This document shows positions 36,912 to 44,522 of a DNA stretch of 64,000 nucleotides, piece by piece. The first letter of the stretch is position 1. Each line of letters opens with the position of its first letter. Position numbers and translations under genes: made by a program. The DNA is from Mesobacillus subterraneus (GTDB lineage Bacteria > Bacillota > Bacilli > Bacillales > Cytobacillaceae): the NCBI RefSeq assembly GCF_003937825.1, contig NZ_RSFW01000003.1, positions 102,597 through 166,596 on the forward strand, given 5' to 3'. The notes beneath the pieces are model-generated. The model saw nothing but the letters and a program-made list of their open reading frames with translations, was not told the origin of the DNA and did no database searches.

Positions 36912-37037
36912 TGCGTTTTGCCAAGCTAATAAAATATTATTTATATTTGAAGCATTGGTTCATGTTATAATGGAAAAATGAAACATGAAGGCAAAAAGGA
37001 TTTATACATATAGTTGGCTGATTAAAGGAAGGTATCT

Positions 37038-38204
37038 ATGGTTGAGGAAAATATAACGAGAATTGAATTGAATGGCAAGGAATACATACTGATTGGGACA
37101 GCACACGTTTCGAAGCATAGCGCGGAACAGGTTAAAGAAGTGATCGAGGCGGAAAGGCCTGATTCTGTCTGCGTCGAATTGGACGAGCAGCGGTACCAGA
37201 CAATTACAGAAGGTTCCAAATGGAAAGAAATGGATATTATACAGGTAATCAAGCAAAAGCGTGCTTCACTTTTACTAATGAACCTCGCGATTTCTTCCTT
37301 CCAGAATCGCATGGCAAAGGAATTGGGCATCAAGGCTGGACAGGAAATGATCCAGGGGATTGAATCGGCGAAAGAGGTAGGTGCGCACCTTGTGCTTGCG
37401 GACCGAAACATCCAGATTACTTTTTCGCGGATCTGGGGCAATCTTGGCCTGAAAGGGAAGGCGATTTTGCTCAGCCAAATCATTACAAGTATCTTCAGCA
37501 GGGAGAGCATCTCTGAGGAAGAATTGGAAAAGCTGAAGCAGCAGGATACGATCACTGCGATGCTGAATGAGTTCACGGAAACATTCCCCAGGCTGAAAAA
37601 ACCTCTGATCGATGAACGTGACCAGTATCTGGCACAAAAAATCAAGGATGCACCGGGACAGAAAATTGTCGCAGTCCTTGGAGCGGCCCACGTTCCCGGA
37701 ATTAAAGAAGAAATCAAGAAGGAACATGACCTGAAAAAACTCAGGGCGATTCCTCCTAAATCAAATTGGCCTAAAATCATCGGCTGGAGCATCCCAGTCT
37801 TGATTCTGGCGATTATCCTTTACACTTTTTTATCTAACCCGTCCGCAGGGATGGCACAAACCGTCAGCTGGATTTTGTGGAATGGCTCGATGTCAGCCCT
37901 CGGTGCAGCGATCGCGATGGGGCACCCGCTTACGATTTTGACTGCTTTTCTGGCGGCACCGATCACCTCACTTAATCCGTTGCTTGCTGCAGGCTGGTTC
38001 GCCGGTTTGACCCAGGCCTATATTCGCAGGCCAAGCGTTAAGGATTTTGAAACACTTTCCGAAGACGTATTTAGCGTTAAAGGCTTTTGGAACAACAAGG
38101 TAAGCCGTATTCTTCTCATTGTTGTGCTGGCTAACCTAGGAAGTTCACTGGGTACGTTCATAGGCGGTGCGGACGTCATTCGCGTATTTTTAGAGAATTT
38201 ATAA
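37038..38204 (+). CDS. TraB/GumN family protein with membrane domain
   Basis: 388 aa, SD AAAGGAAGG. Residues 1-230 form the TraB (Tiki-like erythromycin esterase/metalloprotease-related) domain with LIGTAHVSKHS near residue 18, VCVELDEQRY near 45 and AVLGAAHVPGI near 215. Four transmembrane helices follow (about 250-385). PrgY/TraB in enterococci limits pheromone activity; here the target is unknown. Confidence 0.88.
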   Translation: MVEENITRIELNGKEYILIGTAHVSKHSAEQVKEVIEAERPDSVCVELDEQRYQTITEGSKWKEMDIIQVIKQKRASLLLMNLAISSFQNRMAKELGIKAGQEMIQGIESAKEVGAHLVLADRNIQITFSRIWGNLGLKGKAILLSQIITSIFSRESISEEELEKLKQQDTITAMLNEFTETFPRLKKPLIDERDQYLAQKIKDAPGQKIVAVLGAAHVPGIKEEIKKEHDLKKLRAIPPKSNWPKIIGWSIPVLILAIILYTFLSNPSAGMAQTVSWILWNGSMSALGAAIAMGHPLTILTAFLAAPITSLNPLLAAGWFAGLTQAYIRRPSVKDFETLSEDVFSVKGFWNNKVSRILLIVVLANLGSSLGTFIGGADVIRVFLENL

Positions 38205-38209
38205 ACAGT

Positions 38210-38243
38210 AAGATGAAATCTTTATGGATTTCATCTTTTTTTT
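38210..38243 (+). terminator. Terminator after the TraB-family gene
   Basis: AAGATGAAATC with GATTTCATCTT, 11-bp perfect stem, followed by TTTTTTT. Confidence 0.92.
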
Positions 38244-38286
38244 ATAAAAAATTAGAGGATTTTAGTTACATTATATGGAATAGATT

Positions 38287-38574
38287 ATGGAAAAGATTTT
38301 ACAATGGAGTGATTTAGTGAGAATTATCAAGCCTGCGTTAGCTATTTCTGTCATCATTCATTTGCTGTATTTTATTGGAATTTTATTATATGGATACATA
38401 CAAACAAAACTATATCAGCCTGAACTAAATGGATGGGAGAACCTTCATTTTTTGCAGAGTGAAGTCGCTTTTGGGATGACAAACGCTCCAGTTCCTATTG
38501 TTTTTTCTGTAGTCATTTTTTCGTTCATTATCGCGCTGATTCTTCGGACTATTAATAGCGTTAAAGAACAGTAA
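38287..38574 (+). CDS. Small two-helix membrane protein
   Basis: 95 aa from ATG 38287. Hydrophobic segments about 17-38 and 68-88. No clear SD ahead of the ATG, so the start is uncertain. No family recognised. The next small gene starts 13 bp downstream. Confidence 0.6.
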   Translation: MEKILQWSDLVRIIKPALAISVIIHLLYFIGILLYGYIQTKLYQPELNGWENLHFLQSEVAFGMTNAPVPIVFSVVIFSFIIALILRTINSVKEQ

Positions 38575-38587
38575 CGGGGGTCGGGCC

Positions 38588-38716
38588 ATGGAGTTTTTCA
38601 TCGGTATTATCGTGATTGTGACAATTTTTTCTCTGGAGATCCAGTTGCGTAAACTGAATCAAACGAACGAAAAAATCCTCCAATCATTGAATGAGCTGAA
38701 AAATGCGCAAAAATAA
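38588..38716 (+). CDS. Small membrane-anchored coiled-coil protein
   Basis: 42 aa from ATG 38588 with GGGGG upstream. N-terminal helix (FFIGIIVIVTIFSL) followed by a heptad-like polar helix (RKLNQTNEKILQSLNEL). Unknown function. It shares a terminator hairpin with the opposite-strand 34-aa gene. Confidence 0.65.
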   Translation: MEFFIGIIVIVTIFSLEIQLRKLNQTNEKILQSLNELKNAQK

Positions 38717-38741
38717 AAGTCATCCGATTAGGATGACTTCA
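38717..38741. terminator. Shared bidirectional terminator
   Basis: AAGTCATCC (38717-38725) with GGATGACTT (38731-38739). It ends the 42-aa gene on + and overlaps the stop codon of the 34-aa gene on -; T tracts on both sides. Confidence 0.85.
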
Positions 38742-38843
38742 TTTTGTTTTTTTCAGTGTATAATCTTGTTTCTTTAACGATTGCTTTTGTTTTTCTGCGT
38801 CCTTTTTAAAAGCCTCCATCGCCTTGCTGTACAGGATCGACAT
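38739..38843 (-). CDS. Small basic cytosolic protein
   Basis: 34 aa from ATG 38843 with GGAGG 8 nt upstream. Very Lys-rich helix (EAFKKDAEKQKQSLKKQ). Strong SD plus overlapping terminator make it likely real. Function unknown; it converges on the 42-aa membrane gene. Confidence 0.65.
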   Translation of the reverse strand: MSILYSKAMEAFKKDAEKQKQSLKKQDYTLKKTK

Positions 38844-38937
38844 GGGGAACACCTCCTATTTCATCAGGATTCTATTACCACCGTTCCCGTTGGGGTGGGA
38901 TGTAAACATCAATCTGAAAAAGTAAGTGAGGGATATT

Positions 38938-39243
38938 ATGGAATCTGAAACTGAAGTCAGCGGATTCCTGGAGATTGTGTTTTGGCTTGTCATTCTTTTA
39001 TCTGCAGGGGCAGCGTTGCTCAGCATGAAGAAAAACAATGCCGGTATATATTTTCTGCTTTTCGCCATTCTGCATTCATTGAGTCTTCTTTTTTTGAGAA
39101 ATCTTCTCATTTCCGTGCCTGAACAGTCCGTGATGGCTTCGGAAGAGAATACCCTAAGGTTATATTTGTTTATTTTTCCCTGGTTCCTTTCCATGGCCGC
39201 CCTGGTAATTGGTATCCTGAAAACCAGAAGTCAACATCTATAA
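38938..39243 (+). CDS. Three-helix membrane protein of unknown function
   Basis: 101 aa from ATG 38938 with GTGAGGGA. Three hydrophobic segments (LEIVFWLVILLSAGAALL, IYFLLFAILHSLSLLFL, LYLFIFPWFLSMAALVIGIL). No recognised family. Ends in a strong terminator. Confidence 0.7.
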   Translation: MESETEVSGFLEIVFWLVILLSAGAALLSMKKNNAGIYFLLFAILHSLSLLFLRNLLISVPEQSVMASEENTLRLYLFIFPWFLSMAALVIGILKTRSQHL

Positions 39244-39248
39244 ATGTG

Positions 39249-39278
39249 AAAGGCGCTCCAATGTTTGGAGCGCCTTTT
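39249..39278. terminator. Bidirectional terminator
   Basis: AAAGGCGCTCCA with TTGGAGCGCCTTTT around a 3-4 nt loop, between the 101-aa gene and the converging 51-aa gene. Confidence 0.92.
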
Positions 39279-39282
39279 CACT

Positions 39283-39438
39283 TTACTTTTTATTTACCTG
39301 ACGGCCGCTTTTTTTCTGGCTTTGAGATTTTGTATTTCCCACCTGGAATTCGCTGCCCAGTTCGATATCATTGTGTTTATCGTGCTTTTCGATTTGCTCT
39401 CTTGTCTGATCTTTGTTGCTCATGCCTTGTCTTGCCAT
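39283..39438 (-). CDS. Small hydrophilic protein of unknown function
   Basis: 51 aa from ATG 39438; an SD-like GTGAGATGATC overlaps an earlier in-frame ATG. Highly charged and Gln/Lys-rich (NKDQTREQIEKHDKHNDIEL, QSQKKSGRQVNKK), without Cys or hydrophobic segments. Composition resembles minor spore proteins, but no family can be named. Confidence 0.6.
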   Translation of the reverse strand: MARQGMSNKDQTREQIEKHDKHNDIELGSEFQVGNTKSQSQKKSGRQVNKK

Positions 39439-39501
39439 CCTGATCATCTCACTTTCCTAGAATTTTTCTCATTTAATATGTTCAATTCAAGAGGGAATTA
39501 T

Positions 39502-39969
39502 CTATGCTGGTTCTCTTCTGATCACTCTGTCATAAAAGACCTGAAAACCATACAACACAAGGGTTTTTAACATAAACACAATGGACAATTGGAATTTATT
39601 TAAACGAACCAAAACCGCGTATCCATATTTTTTTAAGAGATCCAATCCGAAGTACGTAAAAATTGAGTCAACAAGGATGTTGACTACGAGATACAAATTA
39701 AACTTTTTATAGGTATATTTTAAAATCCAAAACGAACCGATGAAGAAAGGTCCCCAGATCAATGGCATTTCCGCAATTACATTTGGCTTGATATTGTAGG
39801 GAAACCACCACCATTTTCTTTTTTCCGCAAGTCTTCCTTCAAAAATTAAATATATACCCATGAAAATTGTCCCCGGCAGGAACTTTTTAATCGTTTCTTT
39901 GCCAAGCAGAGGTAAGGTCAGCCATGGAGCGATTGTCAATATGAAAAGGTAAAAGTAGGTCTTTTTCAT
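39502..39969 (-). CDS. CBO0543 family membrane protein
   Basis: 155 aa from ATG 39969 (AAGGATG upstream). Four or five helices; the KRKWWWFPYNIKPN loop after helix 2 is typical of CBO0543-type proteins found in spore-forming Firmicutes. Function unknown. Confidence 0.75.
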   Translation of the reverse strand: MKKTYFYLFILTIAPWLTLPLLGKETIKKFLPGTIFMGIYLIFEGRLAEKRKWWWFPYNIKPNVIAEMPLIWGPFFIGSFWILKYTYKKFNLYLVVNILVDSIFTYFGLDLLKKYGYAVLVRLNKFQLSIVFMLKTLVLYGFQVFYDRVIRREPA

Positions 39970-40116
39970 CGCGCAACATCCTTTAATCCTGAGAATGGGA
40001 TTTTTTTTAGTATCTCTCAATCAGGATAAATGATGAGCAGGAAATGAAATTTAAGCGATTAATCATTTCTTACATTTTTTCACCGTAAATATTAGAAGAA
40101 GAAGGAGGGAGAAAAA

Positions 40117-40929
40117 ATGATTTCTCTATGGGATGAACATTGGTTCTGGCTTGAGATGCTCCAGGATCATGCTTACTTTGCCAGGGATGCCTTATCACCG
40201 AGTGAAGAAGAGTATGTACAGATCGCTATCCAATTTATTGACTTATATGGGGACCTGCTATCGGATTTACAGGGAATCCCACGAACAGCGCAATTCAATG
40301 ATCCACGAATGATTGAGTTTGCAAGGAAGGCTTGGCAGGTAGTTAAGGCGTATTATGATTTTGAAGGGACTCTACAGGCATTGAGAATTGACAATAAGAT
40401 AAATTTGAACCTATCGCCAACATACTTAAATGGTACACTGAGCGAAAATCAGGAATACTTGCGAATACTCAGCTACCTGATGCAGGGCCAGCAGCCAGTC
40501 CCGCTGACGGTCACGCAATTATTGGATCTCTGGCTGGAGGATCAATTAGGTCATGCGGTCTTATTTGAGAACACACTAGATCCGATTGAAGTTGGAGTGA
40601 ATTTAGCAACAGAGACCTTTAAATCGAGATTTCAGCTATACATTGTCCAGAACCACCATATGAAAAATTATATGCGAGTTAAAGAACCGGGATTTGCAAG
40701 ACAACAGGAATTCATTTATGAAGTGGGGAAGACGACTTTGGAGATGTACCAATTCGTAAAAGGGATGGTTGAAAAATATAAAGCGAACACATTGCTGAAT
40801 AAAACGAATCTTCGTTTCCTGGAGCATCACTTTCCAGAGACCTGTTACTTCCTTGCACGTCTGAGCTATTATGAACCGCGTCTTCGTGAAGAACTCGGTC
40901 CATGTTCGCTGTCGAAACCTTCATTCTAA
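40117..40929 (+). CDS. DUF2935 family protein
   Basis: 270 aa from ATG 40117 behind GGAGGGAG. Two similar helical bundles (LWDEHWFWLEMLQDHAYFARD and QLLDLWLEDQLGHAVLFEN) with repeated E-x-x-H-type residues, giving a ferritin-like di-metal look. Known from Bacillus and Clostridium spores and cells; function unknown. Confidence 0.85.
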   Translation: MISLWDEHWFWLEMLQDHAYFARDALSPSEEEYVQIAIQFIDLYGDLLSDLQGIPRTAQFNDPRMIEFARKAWQVVKAYYDFEGTLQALRIDNKINLNLSPTYLNGTLSENQEYLRILSYLMQGQQPVPLTVTQLLDLWLEDQLGHAVLFENTLDPIEVGVNLATETFKSRFQLYIVQNHHMKNYMRVKEPGFARQQEFIYEVGKTTLEMYQFVKGMVEKYKANTLLNKTNLRFLEHHFPETCYFLARLSYYEPRLREELGPCSLSKPSF

Positions 40930-40984
40930 AAACAGGAGTGTAAGGGGGCCTTATCGAATAATTAGGTAGGGAGGAGGGTCTTAA

Positions 40985-41593
40985 GTGAAAATCGCCGCTG
41001 ACGTTCCAAAGACAAATGAAATCACCCACCTAAAACTTACTCATAATGGATGGACGCAAATCCAGGAGCCTGAAACAAGCTCAAAAGCAATATTGTTATC
41101 TATCCCATTCATGCTGGCTGCGTCCATTTTTTCCTTACTTATAATCAGCCTCTTTTCAGACATCACTTTGAAGGATTTCGGTATTTCGAAGGACTCACTT
41201 ATCATTACCATCAATTTAGGGGTCATCGTATCATTTATTTTGCTTGTGATTGTTCATGAATTGCTTCATTTAATTTTTATTCCAGGCTTCGCCCGCTCCA
41301 AGAAAACAACGGTAGGACTTACCATTTGGGGTGGATTTGTGGCCACAGAAGAAGAGCTTTCCAGAAAGCGGTATCTGCTCGTGACCCTTGCTCCTTTTGT
41401 CATTCTTACCGTCATTGTCCCCATGCTCCTTGGTGTTTTTGGGCTCATGACGACAACATTCAAATGGCTTATTTTTCTCAACGCCATTGGCTCTTCGGTA
41501 GATTTGCTCATTGCAGCCATGATCCTCAAACAGGTTCCCCGCGGTGCGATTCTTATCCAGAATGGCCAGAGGACATACTGGAAAAGCGCATGA
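40985..41593 (+). CDS. DUF3267 putative membrane metalloprotease
   Basis: 202 aa starting at GTG 40985 (GGGAGGAGGG upstream). Four to five helices. HELLH near residue 97 is a zincin-type HExxH motif within a membrane helix. This family resembles site-2-like metalloproteases. Substrate unknown. Confidence 0.8.
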   Translation: MKIAADVPKTNEITHLKLTHNGWTQIQEPETSSKAILLSIPFMLAASIFSLLIISLFSDITLKDFGISKDSLIITINLGVIVSFILLVIVHELLHLIFIPGFARSKKTTVGLTIWGGFVATEEELSRKRYLLVTLAPFVILTVIVPMLLGVFGLMTTTFKWLIFLNAIGSSVDLLIAAMILKQVPRGAILIQNGQRTYWKSA

Positions 41594-41640
41594 ATCTTTA
41601 GTAAACGGGTATAGATGTAAAAAAACAATAGGAGGTTCTT

Positions 41641-41748
41641 ATGCAAATCGATCTTAGCCAGACACTATTGTCTTTTTTGCCAATCTTCCTGATTTTCGGG
41701 CTAGTTGTAGGGTATATCTATTATCGTAAAAGCAAGAATAAGGGATAA
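41641..41748 (+). CDS. Small single-helix membrane protein
   Basis: 35 aa from ATG 41641 with a near-perfect SD TAGGAGG. One helix (LLSFLPIFLIFGLVVGYIYY) and a basic tail (RKSKNKG). Ends just before a terminator. Function unknown. Confidence 0.7.
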   Translation: MQIDLSQTLLSFLPIFLIFGLVVGYIYYRKSKNKG

Positions 41749-41751
41749 GGG

Positions 41752-41783
41752 ACAACGGGAGCTAAAGCCCCCGTTGTTTTTTT
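41752..41783. terminator. Terminator between the 35-aa gene and tenA
   Basis: ACAACGGG (41752-41759) with CCCGTTGT (41770-41777), inner GC pairs, then TTTTTTT on the + side. Confidence 0.8.
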
Positions 41784-42468
41784 ACGCTTGAATGGATTCA
41801 GTCGCAACTGGCCAGGTTTCGAGCTTGTAGGCCATATCCCAAAACAGAAATTCATATTGGCTGCTGATCATAAAATGCTGTTTCATTTTCTTGCGTTCTT
41901 GTTCTGATGCCCCAGCAGCCAGGACATCCAGCCTGCTGATTTGTTCATTGACCAATTCACTGAACCATTCTCCGCCGTATGCCTCAATCCATTCGTTGTA
42001 AATAGGCACTCCAGGTGTCGAACCTTTCAGAGTTTGACCGATTTCATAATAAATCCAGTAGCAAGGCAAAATCGCCGCAATGATTTCACCAAGGCTTCCA
42101 TCAGCTGCCACCCGGTACATGTGGGAAGTGTAAGCATATGCGGTTGGAGACGGTTCAAAAGAGTCCAGTTCTTCTTTGGTGACCCCCAGTTGTTTGATGA
42201 ACTTCTCATGAAGTCCCAGTTCTGCTTCATATGTACCCTGGGAATGGGCAGCCATCCTGGAAGTGGTATACAGATCAGCTGCCTTTGCAGCACCAAGTGC
42301 CTGGATCCTTGCAAAATGGGAAAGATAATAGGAATCCTGAAGAACATAATAACGGAAAGATTCAAGAGACAATTCTCCATTGGCAATCCCTTTCACAAAC
42401 GGGTGTTGGAAATTAGCTTGCCAAATTGGGTCAGCTTCCCTTCGGATTTGACTTGTAAAAGTTGACAT
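41782..42468 (-). CDS. tenA: Thiaminase II (TenA), aminopyrimidine aminohydrolase
   Basis: 228 aa from ATG 42468 (GGAGGA 7 nt upstream). TenA fold residues: FVKGIANGELSLESFRYYVLQDSYYL near residue 22-48 (split here as motifs FVKGIANGELS and FRYYVLQD), catalytic Cys in ILPCYWIYYEIG near 135, and WIEAYGGEWF near 160. It recycles thiamine breakdown products by hydrolysing aminopyrimidines to HMP in the cytosol. A TPP riboswitch lies in its leader, which confirms the thiamine role. Confidence 0.95.
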   Translation of the reverse strand: MSTFTSQIRREADPIWQANFQHPFVKGIANGELSLESFRYYVLQDSYYLSHFARIQALGAAKAADLYTTSRMAAHSQGTYEAELGLHEKFIKQLGVTKEELDSFEPSPTAYAYTSHMYRVAADGSLGEIIAAILPCYWIYYEIGQTLKGSTPGVPIYNEWIEAYGGEWFSELVNEQISRLDVLAAGASEQERKKMKQHFMISSQYEFLFWDMAYKLETWPVATESIQA

Positions 42469-42502
42469 GAACATTCCTCCAAAATTTATTTTTCCAATAA
42501 AA

Positions 42503-42530
42503 AAACCACTTTCGCTTTGAAAGTGGTTTG
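42503..42530 (-). terminator. Riboswitch expression-platform terminator
   Basis: On the minus strand AAACCACTTTC pairs with GAAAGTGGTTT (11 bp) and is followed by TTTTTATT. It lies between the TPP aptamer and tenA, so TPP binding likely causes premature termination. Confidence 0.9.
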
Positions 42531-42599
42531 AATTGGCAACATGAAACTACCTTTGCTCAGCCTTGTTAGGCAGCCAAAAGACAGTGCAACCATCCGTTC

Positions 42600-42692
42600 C
42601 ACTTTCCTACGCTGGTCTCAACCAGATCAGGTTCAAAGGGTCTTAAAGTCACACTTTAATCTCAGCCTTCAGCAAAAGGCACCCCTAGTGGT
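42600..42692 (-). promoter_or_regulatory. TPP riboswitch (THI element)
   Basis: The minus strand reads the canonical THI-box strings GGGGTGCC, GCTGAGA, ACCCTTTGAACCTGATCTGG and ACCAGCGTAGGAAAG in order. Together they form the thiamine pyrophosphate aptamer. It is 130-220 bp upstream of tenA with a terminator in between, predicting repression by TPP. Confidence 0.97.
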
Positions 42693-42923
42693 AAAACTTG
42701 TTATTCATTTGAGTTAATCTTAGCACGATAGGGGGATAAGTCAAGGGAAATGATAAGTTAGCGACAGGGGAAATAAGAAGTTAGCACGCTGAGTGAATAG
42801 GCGAGGAAAAGGATGCATTGAAAATTGTGATTAAAAAGTGAGTTAAATGTGAACATTATGTGACATTTTTCCGTAAATTCTGTTAATATATAAATTACAT
42901 ACAAAAAAGTGGAGGAATGAGAA

Positions 42924-43142
42924 GTGGGAAAACTTCTTATGTATTTTTATTTGATCGTTGGTGTTTATTGTCTTGTAAGCGGATTCCTAGCGATGGTATC
43001 ACACGGATTCCAGCATGCAGTACTTTCCCTGTTCCTTGCAGCATTTAACTTCGCAATGTTCAGCTTGTTCAAGAAAGAAGGCAAGCTGCCGCGACTGCGC
43101 TTGATCAAAGGAAGGAAAAGCGAGATAGCTAAGGTTTCATGA
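42924..43142 (+). CDS. Small two-helix membrane protein
   Basis: 72 aa starting at GTG 42924 with GGAGGAATGAG upstream. Two helices (LLMYFYLIVGVYCLVSGFL and AVLSLFLAAFNFAMFSLF) and a basic tail (KLPRLRLIKGRKSE). Family not recognised. Repeat array D starts about 60 bp downstream. Confidence 0.7.
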   Translation: MGKLLMYFYLIVGVYCLVSGFLAMVSHGFQHAVLSLFLAAFNFAMFSLFKKEGKLPRLRLIKGRKSEIAKVS

Positions 43143-43202
43143 TGTCCTGTTGAAAGCATTTTGAGTGAGGTCCAGGCTTTTAATGCTACTTATATTGGAA
43201 CT

Positions 43203-43545
43203 GTCCGAAGATAGTTGAACTTCGGACAAAATCTCGTCCAGCGGCGATGAAAATGTCCGAAGATGGGTTAACTTCGGACAAAATTTCGTTCAATCGCGGG
43301 TAAAATGTCCGAAGATGGGGGAACTTCGGACAAAATCCGGTCCAACGACGGTGAAAATGTCCGAAGACGGGTGAACTTCGGACAAAATCAGATCCAGCGA
43401 CGGTGAAAATGTCCGAAGATGGGTGAACTTCGGACAAAATCCAGGTCAATCGCGATGAAAATGTCCGAAGATGGGTGAACTTCGGACAAAATCCAGTACA
43501 ACGACGGTGAAAATGTCCGAAGTCGGTTTTACTTCGTAATCCTGT
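43203..43545. repeat. Repeat array D: seven hairpin units, exact 52-bp period
   Basis: GTCCGAAG starts at 43203, 43255, 43307, 43359, 43411, 43463 and 43515: six consecutive intervals of exactly 52 bp. In the first six units it pairs with CTTCGGAC nine bases later, making a perfect 8-bp hairpin. Loops are similar (ATGGGTGAA type). Linkers follow AAAATC-GTCCA-CG-CGGTGAAAAT with base changes. The last copy is decayed on its right arm. A minus-strand frame (43186-43569) across it is a by-product of the repeat, not a gene. Confidence 0.92.
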
Positions 43546-43568
43546 TACACTAACCCAAGTCCAAATCA

Positions 43569-43608
43569 AAAAAACCAGGCTTTCCCCAAAGAGGGAAGCC
43601 TGGTTTCG
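43569..43608 (-). terminator. Terminator after qoxD
   Basis: AAACCAGGCTT with AAGCCTGGTTT; the minus strand runs into TTTTTTTGATTT. Confidence 0.9.
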
Positions 43609-43615
43609 TTTTATC

Positions 43616-43915
43616 TTAATGCGAGTGGCCGGATGTCATGACCCAGATGGAGCCTGCGACGATGACGACGGCGATAAACGCGGAATAGATGATATTGATG
43701 TTGTTGGCTACTTTGTCTTCGCCTTCGTTCATGTGCATGAACATATACAGTTGGATGCCGGCCTGGACGACGGCGAGTGTACCGATGATCCACATGACTG
43801 CCTTCATTGACAATGATGTTTGCAGTGCGACCCATGCCGCGCCGAAGGTCAGGACAAGTGACATGAAGAATCCGATGACATGGCTGATAGGGAAGCCTTT
43901 TGAATGTTGATCCAT
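43616..43915 (-). CDS. qoxD: Menaquinol oxidase aa3-600 subunit IV
   Basis: 99 aa, three helices. N-terminal FPISHVIGFFMSLVLTFGAAW and MFMHMNEGEDK between helices 2 and 3 are typical of QoxD. It is the last gene of qoxABCD, one bp after qoxC. It stabilises the oxidase in the membrane. Confidence 0.93.
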   Translation of the reverse strand: MDQHSKGFPISHVIGFFMSLVLTFGAAWVALQTSLSMKAVMWIIGTLAVVQAGIQLYMFMHMNEGEDKVANNINIIYSAFIAVVIVAGSIWVMTSGHSH

Positions 43916-43916
43916 T

Positions 43917-44522
43917 TTACATCACCAACCCTTGCAAATATACGAATGTGAAGATGAAGATCCAGACGACGTCAAGGAAGTGCCAGTACAGTCCGAAGAT
44001 GAACGCTTTGCGGGCTGTTACAGGTGTCAATCCTCGCTGCAGAATCTGGATGATCAGCAGGATGGCCCAGCCGATCCCAATAGTTACGTGCAAACCGTGC
44101 GTTCCGAGCAGGACGAAGAAGCTGGAAAGGAAAGCACTGGTCTGCATCGTGGCACCTTCGTGTACATAATGGATGAACTCCCTGACTTCCATGAACAGGA
44201 AGCCTCCGCCGAGCAATAATGTAAAGACGAGCCACATGAGCATGCCTTTGATATTGCTGCGGCGCATTTCAAAGATCGAGATGCCCATCGTAAAACTGCT
44301 GGTCAAAAGCAGGGAAGTCTGAATCAATACGTCTCTGATGATGAAGATATCCTTTTGCGTCGGACCACCGGCATACCGTTCACCGAGTACGCCGTACACA
44401 CCGAACAAAGTGGCGAAAAGGACGATTTCAGCTCCGAGGAAGACCCAGAAGCCAAGGATATTCATCCTGTTTTGTTCTGTCTGGTATTCAAGCGGCAAAG
44501 CGGCATTCACTTTAGCTGACAT
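43917..44522 (-). CDS. qoxC: Menaquinol oxidase aa3-600 subunit III
   Basis: 201 aa with five helices. Conserved blocks NRMNILGFWVFLGAEIVLFA near the start, TSSFTMGISIFEMR, and HGLHVTIGIGWAILL plus GLYWHFLDVVWIFIF near the end match heme-copper oxidase subunit III. Overlaps the end of qoxB by 11 nt, showing translational coupling. Confidence 0.95.
   Translation of the reverse strand: MSAKVNAALPLEYQTEQNRMNILGFWVFLGAEIVLFATLFGVYGVLGERYAGGPTQKDIFIIRDVLIQTSLLLTSSFTMGISIFEMRRSNIKGMLMWLVFTLLLGGGFLFMEVREFIHYVHEGATMQTSAFLSSFFVLLGTHGLHVTIGIGWAILLIIQILQRGLTPVTARKAFIFGLYWHFLDVVWIFIFTFVYLQGLVM

Noticed and set aside
42720..42800. Fifth repeat array around TTAGC motifs
   Set aside because: Only three cores with irregular spacing (38 and 23 bp); not distinguishable from chance.
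43186..43569. 127-codon minus-strand ORF over array D
   Set aside because: Repeat-driven open frame; unit sequence is better explained as hairpins; no start signal.
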